This document shows positions 1-4,284 of a stretch of 10,989 bases of DNA, one piece after another; the stretch's first letter is position 1; every line of letters begins with the position of its first letter. The stretch is from Spirochaetia bacterium (GTDB taxonomy: Bacteria; Spirochaetota; Spirochaetia; Treponematales; Breznakiellaceae), in the NCBI GenBank assembly GCA_026002045.1, contig BOAV01000082.1, positions 1-10,989 of the forward strand, given 5' to 3'. The position numbers and the translations under genes are program-made. Below the pieces are notes generated by a model. That model worked only from the letters and a program-made list of their open reading frames with translations, did not search any database and was not told the DNA's origin.

Positions 1-2
1 TA

Positions 3-191
3 TCAAATGCGAAAGCATTTATTCTTGGAACATATCATGGGTTGGATGCGACCCATTTTCAGGCATACCTGGACGAATTTTGCTTCCGCATGAACCGGCG
101 GTTTTTTGCTCCACAGCTTTTTGACCGGCTTTTGTGTGCCTGTTCTTCTACCTCAACCATTACTTACAAAAATCTTGTGGAGACATCTTGA
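3..191 (+). CDS. IS1595-family (ISXO2-like) transposase, C-terminal fragment, left copy
   Basis: An open frame enters from the left edge and stops with TGA at 189-191, giving 62 residues. It carries the ISXO2/IS1595-type DDE transposase ending: a GTYHGL stretch, then YLDEFCFRMNRRFF, then QLFDRLL and ITYKNLV close to the stop. These match the known C-terminal pattern of the family (YL.EF.FR.NRR). The catalytic core and 5' end lie outside the window, so I cannot tell whether the gene is intact. Its last 39 codons are repeated almost exactly, in inverted orientation, at the right edge. The gene points toward the minus-strand operon, opposite to it. Family assignment is firm; activity is unknown. 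Confidence 0.85.
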   Translation, partial: SNAKAFILGTYHGLDATHFQAYLDEFCFRMNRRFFAPQLFDRLLCACSSTSTITYKNLVETS

Positions 192-199
192 TAGTCATA
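75..199 (+). repeat. Left arm of a 125-bp inverted repeat (3' end of IS1595-type element)
   Basis: These 125 bases equal the reverse complement of 10865-10989 with two mismatches and no gap. One mismatch is a silent Arg codon change and the other changes Ser to Thr in the transposase tail. Similarity stops eight bases after the transposase stop, after the sequence GATAGTCATA, which is the best visible estimate of the element's end. On the left copy the repeat probably continues outward, but the right edge of the window limits the comparison. The terminal inverted repeat and target duplication cannot be seen. Confidence 0.95.
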
Positions 200-316
200 T
201 ATATCAATATGATGAATCAATGATGTGGCATTTAATGTTTTGGCGGCCTCTAAATCTTGTAACAAGAGCCTGTTGAATGACAGGGCGATTGACGAAATAT
301 GATAGCTTGGTTCCAT
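164..316 (-). pseudogene. 5' remnant of an unknown gene running into the left IS copy
   Basis: An ATG at 316 is preceded by a strong ribosome binding site (AGGAG, seven bases upstream). The frame encodes MEPSYHISSIALSFNRLLLQ and continues to a TAA at 164-166, 50 residues in all. About the first 39 residues lie in unique DNA; the rest is antisense to the transposase tail. The good start signal and the abrupt change at 199 suggest a real gene whose 3' part was replaced by the insertion element. I do not recognise the remaining piece. It starts about 40 bases beyond the terminator at 358-391, so it would need its own promoter. A weak candidate pair (TTAAGA and CATTAT, 16 bases apart) lies just upstream. 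Confidence 0.5.
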
Positions 317-357
317 ATAAAATCTCCTATAATGGTTTTTCACGGTTATGTCTTAAG

Positions 358-391
358 AAAAAAGAGGCACAGCTTAAATGCTATGCCTCTT
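358..391 (-). terminator. Rho-independent terminator of the small-protein unit
   Basis: Read on the minus strand, AAGAGGCATAGC (391-380) pairs with GCTGTGCCTCTT (373-362) around the six-base loop ATTTAA, with a single G-T pair, and is followed by a run of six T. This is a classic intrinsic terminator. It lies about 19 bases after the stop of the 35-residue gene and ends the transcription unit that starts near 772. Confidence 0.9.
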
Positions 392-409
392 AATGGCGGC
401 AAGGATGGT

Positions 410-517
410 TCAGGAGAACTTTTTTACTACTCTGTCCCATAGTTTTTTGCCTAGGGCAGCCCCAATAGCAACCGCAAGGGCACGGGCGGCAAATAAAATG
501 ATTCGGTCAAGCGGCAA
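410..517 (-). CDS. Small hydrophobic protein, 35 residues, TTG start
   Basis: This short frame starts with TTG at 517 behind a very strong ribosome binding site (AAGGAAGGG, seven bases upstream) that overlaps the end of the 64-residue gene. It encodes about 35 residues: MPLDR, then a hydrophobic Ala-rich stretch (residues 6-22), then the basic tail GKKLWDRVVKKFS. That pattern suggests a single membrane helix with a positively charged end, or an amphipathic membrane-bound peptide. It sits between the 64-residue gene (14 bases away) and a terminator, so the two are probably made from one message. I do not recognise the family. Small membrane peptides of this build occur as phage-like proteins, toxin peptides and unnamed inner-membrane proteins, and nothing here decides among them. 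Confidence 0.55.
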   Translation of the reverse strand: MPLDRIILFAARALAVAIGAALGKKLWDRVVKKFS

Positions 518-531
518 CAGTCGGCCCTTCC

Positions 532-726
532 TTAGTTGTTATATTCACCGGAAATCCGGCCGAACAGAAACCCAACCGTGGCGATAACGATGCCGCCGAG
601 CGTCATGAGTATTGGTTTACCTCTGTTTTTGCCTTTGCATTGGCAGGGTTCTTTCGGCGCAAAGTTTGTTTCAGTCCTTTCCTCGAAATCCGATTCGTCC
701 TGGGCCATTCCTTCATTTTCGTCCAT
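532..726 (-). CDS. Small acidic protein with C-terminal membrane helix, 64 residues
   Basis: ATG at 726 follows GGAGG with nine bases between. Residues 1-25 are strongly acidic (MDENEGMAQDESDFEERTE). A short middle part contains CQCKGKNRGK (28-37), with two Cys and a basic run. Residues 39-57 (PILMTLGGIVIATVGFLFG) form one clear membrane helix, and the tail is RISGEYNN. The charge pattern predicts a membrane anchor with the soluble N-terminus in the cytoplasm by the positive-inside rule. There is no signal peptidase site. It has its own promoter-like -10 box about 55 bases upstream and is followed closely by the 35-residue membrane-type protein. The family is not recognised. Confidence 0.7.
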   Translation of the reverse strand: MDENEGMAQDESDFEERTETNFAPKEPCQCKGKNRGKPILMTLGGIVIATVGFLFGRISGEYNN

Positions 727-735
727 GCTACATAT

Positions 736-784
736 CCTCCAAAGGTTGATTCCGGCAACTTAAAGATTGCCATAGAGGATTATA
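736..784 (-). promoter_or_regulatory. Putative promoter and leader of the small-protein unit
   Basis: A perfect TATAAT on the minus strand lies at 784-779. The best -35 is weak: TTATCA, only 15 bases upstream. If used, transcription would begin near 772, giving a leader of about 45 bases that ends with the GGAGG ribosome binding site at 740-736. The long gap to the upstream operon supports a separate unit, but the poor -35 keeps this tentative. Confidence 0.45.
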
Positions 785-976
785 TATATTTGAGAGAAAT
801 GATAATTTAATTATTGCTATGTTACATGACTCACTAATAAGGCCCATCGCTTTCTACGGCGGGGGCATTTTTCATATAGCTGTCAGGCGTCATAAAAAAA
901 ATCACTTGGACAATAAATTGCCCCCAACAAATTTTATAGTATCTGCACCATAGGTTTGCTCTTCCATACTGATATT
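785..976. other. Intergenic region with possible gene remnants
   Basis: No convincing gene is present. On the minus strand two very short frames follow one another: MEEQTYGADTIKFVGGNLLS from ATG at 967, stopping after 21 codons, and MTPDSYMKNAPAVESDGPY from an ATG just after a run of eight T, ending near 840. Neither has a ribosome binding site; they may be chance or decayed coding DNA. A seven-base inverted repeat (GGGGGCA at 861-867 and TGCCCCC at 919-925) is separated by 51 bases, too far for a simple terminator. The eight-T run has no stable hairpin before it, so I see no clear terminator for the operon to the right. Confidence 0.35.
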
Positions 977-1963
977 TCAGAAAATCTCGCCATTGAGAGC
1001 CCGCTTGATTTTTACTTCCGCTGCTTCATCTGACCCCAGCCAGGCAATGTCCATTTCCAATGTCTTTGCGGCAATGAGACACATTTCGGATGTCAAAATG
1101 TCTGACGGTATTTCCATAATAGCCAGAAAATTAGTCTTCACCGCTTCAAGACACAGTTCATGTGTCCTCATGGAAACAGGAACATCACCAAGAATAGTCC
1201 CCATAAAAGTGTGATCATGTTTTACTGCTTCAAGACACAGCTCATAGGTTTTGAACTTATTTGGTGTTTTAGAAAGGGCATAGCCATCATTCCTGACAGC
1301 CTCATGGCACACCTCATAGGTTTTGAACTTTTTGGGTGTTTCAGAAAGGGCACAGCCTTCATTCTTAACAGCCTCATTACACAATTCAGGGGTTTTGAAC
1401 TTTTTTGGTACATACTTCAATGCTGTTCCGTGATTTTTAACGGCAATCAAACAAAGCTCCATGGTGATCAAGGTATTTGGAATATAGCTAAGGGCTCCGC
1501 CATCCTTACTCACCGCATGAAGACACATTTCATAGGTTCGCAGCTTTTGGGGGACATACTCCAATGCCCAATAGCGGCTATCAATTGCCTCAAAGCATAA
1601 TTCAGAGGTTTTAAGGCGCGGCTTAACAAATCTGAGCGCGGTCCCTTTCTGCCTGACCGCTTCAAAACAAATTGCAGGTGTCTGTTTTTTAATAAGCATG
1701 AGGGCATCCCCGTCTTTCTTAACCGCCTCTATACAAGATTGCTCCGTTTGATTTTCTATGGGTAAACCATAAATCCTTGCTGCCTCGCCCAGAAGAGTTT
1801 TACGATATTTTTTGCAATATTCCAGTTGGAGCGGATCATTCTTTATGGCTATTTGACAAATCTCAAGCGTCCTAAAAGAAGAGGGAATAAGTGCAAGAAG
1901 TCCTATTTTTTGAATCTGCTTCAGGCTTTCCTCGTATGTTTTAGGGATTGGTATATGAATCAT
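977..1963 (-). CDS. DUF4116 repeat protein, about 328 residues
   Basis: The frame contains about 11 copies of the 24-residue DUF4116 motif, with consensus T-x-E-L-C-x-x-A-V-K-x-x-G-x-A-L-x-x-V-P-x-x-x-K. A divergent N-terminal 90 residues precede the regular array. The repeats should form a helical solenoid that acts as a scaffold or binding surface; no enzyme motif or signal peptide is seen. The start is uncertain. I give ATG at 1963, preceded by a G-rich tract. A TTG at 2002 is also in frame but sits 16 bases beyond the strong AGAAGGAG site. The ATG that fits that site (2012) lies in another frame, which merges with this one if one G is lost from the six-G run at 1968-1973. The gene follows the 103-residue gene and ends the main operon. 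The repeats are more diverged than those of the other two DUF4116 genes here. Confidence 0.8.
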   Translation of the reverse strand: MIHIPIPKTYEESLKQIQKIGLLALIPSSFRTLEICQIAIKNDPLQLEYCKKYRKTLLGEAARIYGLPIENQTEQSCIEAVKKDGDALMLIKKQTPAICFEAVRQKGTALRFVKPRLKTSELCFEAIDSRYWALEYVPQKLRTYEMCLHAVSKDGGALSYIPNTLITMELCLIAVKNHGTALKYVPKKFKTPELCNEAVKNEGCALSETPKKFKTYEVCHEAVRNDGYALSKTPNKFKTYELCLEAVKHDHTFMGTILGDVPVSMRTHELCLEAVKTNFLAIMEIPSDILTSEMCLIAAKTLEMDIAWLGSDEAAEVKIKRALNGEIF

Positions 1964-2012
1964 GCCGCCCCCCATGTGTCCATAAGTAAGTTTCGATCCC
2001 AATACTTTTCAT
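1941..2012 (-). other. Out-of-frame start of the DUF4116 gene: leader peptide or frameshifted 5' end
   Basis: The only ATG well placed behind the strong ribosome binding site (six bases) is at 2012. It encodes MKSIGIETYLWTHGG and then RHDSYTNP before stopping at 1941. Removing one base in the G run at 1968-1973 joins MKSIGIETYLWTHGG directly to GMIHIPIPKTYEESL of the DUF4116 protein. Explanations are a sequencing error, a true disabling mutation, slippage at the G run, or a short leader peptide coupled to the downstream start. Confidence 0.5.
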
Positions 2013-2018
2013 ATCCAA

Positions 2019-2026
2019 CTCCTTCT
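2019..2026 (-). promoter_or_regulatory. Ribosome binding site AGAAGGAG for the third DUF4116 gene
   Basis: Minus-strand AGAAGGAG lies six bases before ATG 2012 and directly after the stop of the 103-residue gene. It decides the start question: it serves 2012 well, TTG 2002 poorly, and ATG 1963 not at all. Confidence 0.75.
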
Positions 2027-2028
2027 GT

Positions 2029-2340
2029 TTAGTTTTTGAGCAGTTGCTCAATATTTTCTCTGCATAACCTAAACGCCTTATCAGCATCAACTGACATATG
2101 TATTTCATCCTCCAGTTCAACATCGTCAAGCCACAATCGAATAATGGCATACTCGTTTTCACTTTTCTTTTTGTCCAATATTTCTGTATCCTGCCACAAA
2201 TAGTATTCCAGGGTATTATCTTTCAGATAAATCCATAAATACTCATACTTGTTTTGATGTTCATCAATCTGATAATTCTCATCACACATGCGCTCAAAAT
2301 GTTCATTTATTTTGATTTGCAATTCATCGTAATTTACCAA
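2029..2340 (-). CDS. Hypothetical acidic protein, 103 residues
   Basis: I chose TTG at 2340 because it follows AAGGAG by about nine bases; the frame is open upstream to 2400, but the extra residues are arginine- and lysine-rich and have no good start signal. The protein begins MVNYDELQIKINEHF and is rich in Glu, Asp, Tyr and Trp, with a strand-like middle (YEYLWIYLKDNTLEYYLWQD), then IIRLWLDDVELEDEIH, and a C-terminal helix (ADKAFRLCRENIEQLLKN). It has no membrane segment or signal peptide. Small acidic alpha/beta proteins of this size often act as immunity or binding partners, but I recognise no family. It lies 76 bases after the FliG/LRR/MotA gene and 16 bases before the next ATG, so it is probably in the same operon. 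Confidence 0.7.
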   Translation of the reverse strand: MVNYDELQIKINEHFERMCDENYQIDEHQNKYEYLWIYLKDNTLEYYLWQDTEILDKKKSENEYAIIRLWLDDVELEDEIHMSVDADKAFRLCRENIEQLLKN

Positions 2341-2416
2341 TTTGCTTTTCTCCTTATTGCAACGCCGCAGCCGCCCGGAAAGAGCTGGCTTCGTATTCAA
2401 AATAGGCTTTCCTGTA

Positions 2417-4282
2417 TTAGTCCCTTAACAATTCCGCCTTGGCCATATCTTCAATGGATTTGTCAAAATGGCTGAGCATTTTCGCTGCGAGTATGCGCGG
2501 ATTGTCCCCGGCCTGTATCGACAGCGCCGCATCTCTTTTTACGGTCAAGAGTTTCCGTTTCCAGGGATCATGTTCGTGAGCGATCAAAGCGTCCAGTATG
2601 GTTTTGATGAACGCAGCTTCTTCGCCGTCTATGACAAAGGCAATGCCGTATTCAAACACGTCCCGTGCGGCGAATAACGCGCTGTCCAGTTCCCCCTCAA
2701 GGGCAAGGAGACCTTCCCGCCGCGCTTTTTCGGCAAAGGCAAGAGCACGCCGCATAAAACGAATCTCCTCCCGCTCAGGCGGCGGCTCGCGGCCGATTTT
2801 ATCAAGCGCTTCGTCTATGTCAAAAGAACCGCCTGAGTAATATCCGGCGCAGATGGCGTTTACTTTATTGTCAGGAATGTCAACCATCGAATTCAGCCGC
2901 AGCAGCAAATGGCTTGTACTGTCTCCGGCCTGAATGCTATAAATAGCCTCGGCTTGTACCTGTTTGAGTATGCGCCTGTAGGGATCATGTTCCCGCTCAA
3001 CCAGATTGGAAAGCAGATACTGTACCGCTTCATAATCGGTCCCGTCCAACACCATGCGCAGGCCGGCTTTGAACAGATCGTTGTTTCCCATATCATCCAG
3101 CCATTCTTCGAGGGCCAAAAGCCCTTCCCGCCGGGCTTTCTCCGAATACTCAACAGACTTGCGCACGATGTAGTAATAACAGTGGACAAATTCATCGTGG
3201 TTGAGTTCATGGTCCGGCATGAATTCATATTCCTGAAGGATGGAAATGTTTTTATTTTGCGTGAATACCGCCGGTATGTCTTTTATGTCCGTTTCGTGAA
3301 TGTCGATGATTTTTAAGCCGGCAAGGTCCGCGATCCATTCGGGGAGGTAATTGATCCTCGTGTTTCTTATGTTGAGGTTTTCAAGGGTCGCAAGGTTCCG
3401 CATACCTTGGGGCAGGGCGGTGATTTTGGTTCCGGACAAATCAAGCGTCTCAAGAGACACAAAGCGGCCTATCCATTCGGGCAGCTCGCTCAAGTTCGTG
3501 CCGCCGAGGTTGAGGCTTTTAAGGGCGCTTAGGTTCAGTATACTTGACGGAAACAGGTCGCCGAGCATGGAATTATTCAGATTAAGTGTCTCAAGGGCGG
3601 TCAAATCGCCTATCCATTCGGGCAGGTTTTGTATATCACATTGCAGGTATTTAAGGCCGGAACAGGCTCTGATGGATTCGGGCAAATCCCGGGGTTTGCC
3701 CCATTTGTAGACCGTCAGTTTTTCCAGCGTACCAAGACGCAGCAGGGGCTGGGCGGCTTCAAGGCAGTTCGTGTCCAAAGCCAGTTCACGTATACGGCGC
3801 AGATCCTCCGTGCGGTTTTCAAAGGCGGCAAGGGCATTTGATACACAGGCGGGGTTCTGGCAGTAAAAAGACAGATACCCGCTTTTTTGTATCACCCCCT
3901 CAATCTGCTCAATCAGTTCAGCCGTTTGTTCCTCTATGGTGGACTTTCTCAGTTGCGTATCAACAACCGGCTCACCGTCGTCCCGCGCGGCCACAATTTC
4001 GCCTGTGTCCTCAAGAAGCCGTATTATAGCAATGATTTTCTGCCGGGCCTCCTCCACGTCTTTGGCCCGTACCGGTCCCATGCAGTCCAGGCGTTCCTTG
4101 AGCGCGGCCGCAGCACGTTTGCTCATGTTGCGGAAGATTTTGTCCTGCACATCGGCGTCCGCGCCTTTGAGCGCCATTACCAGTTCAGGGGAATCCACTT
4201 CCCGCAAAATCTTCTGAACGGACCGGTCATCCAGAAGCGCGATTTTTTCAAACTGAAAACTGTTGGTTTGTTCCTTGTCCAT
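2417..4282 (-). CDS. Soluble chimera: FliG C-terminal domain, leucine-rich repeats, two MotA cytoplasmic modules
   Basis: ATG 4282 follows GGAGG by ten bases and lies two bases after the preceding stop; the product is 621 residues. Residues 8-103 are a FliG C-terminal domain: FEKIALLDDRSVQKILREVD, then ALKGA, IFRNMSKRAA, MGPVR and DVEEAR..IIRLLEDTGEI. FliG's N-terminal and middle domains, which hold it in the rotor ring, are missing. Residues 104-182 are mostly helical and unassigned. Residues 183-340 are about seven leucine-rich repeats (LPEWIGDLTALETLNL type). Residues 375-468 and 513-606 each match MotA: the cytoplasmic KARREGLLALE and DGTD/IDGE segments, then directly the MotA tail (IQAGD; IQAGDNPRILAAKML), with no membrane helices. 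In flagella FliG's C-terminal domain and this MotA loop touch to make torque. Here both sit in one apparently cytoplasmic chain. It is not a normal motor part; a motor-binding regulator or an exapted scaffold is plausible. Confidence 0.9.
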   Translation of the reverse strand: MDKEQTNSFQFEKIALLDDRSVQKILREVDSPELVMALKGADADVQDKIFRNMSKRAAAALKERLDCMGPVRAKDVEEARQKIIAIIRLLEDTGEIVAARDDGEPVVDTQLRKSTIEEQTAELIEQIEGVIQKSGYLSFYCQNPACVSNALAAFENRTEDLRRIRELALDTNCLEAAQPLLRLGTLEKLTVYKWGKPRDLPESIRACSGLKYLQCDIQNLPEWIGDLTALETLNLNNSMLGDLFPSSILNLSALKSLNLGGTNLSELPEWIGRFVSLETLDLSGTKITALPQGMRNLATLENLNIRNTRINYLPEWIADLAGLKIIDIHETDIKDIPAVFTQNKNISILQEYEFMPDHELNHDEFVHCYYYIVRKSVEYSEKARREGLLALEEWLDDMGNNDLFKAGLRMVLDGTDYEAVQYLLSNLVEREHDPYRRILKQVQAEAIYSIQAGDSTSHLLLRLNSMVDIPDNKVNAICAGYYSGGSFDIDEALDKIGREPPPEREEIRFMRRALAFAEKARREGLLALEGELDSALFAARDVFEYGIAFVIDGEEAAFIKTILDALIAHEHDPWKRKLLTVKRDAALSIQAGDNPRILAAKMLSHFDKSIEDMAKAELLRD

Positions 4283-4284
4283 TG

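Noticed and set aside
861..925. GGGGGCA/TGCCCCC inverted repeat as the operon terminator
   Set aside because: The 51-base loop and the absence of a T run directly after the second arm make an intrinsic terminator unlikely.
1160..1600. Long plus-strand frame opposite the third DUF4116 gene
   Set aside because: It is the antisense shadow of the repeats: low-complexity, periodic, no ribosome binding site. The same holds for plus-strand frames at 3887-4384, 6629-6949 and 10320-10673.
2417..4282. Reading the LRR gene as a secreted effector or surface protein
   Set aside because: There is no signal peptide or membrane helix, and the FliG/MotA parts belong to the cytoplasm.
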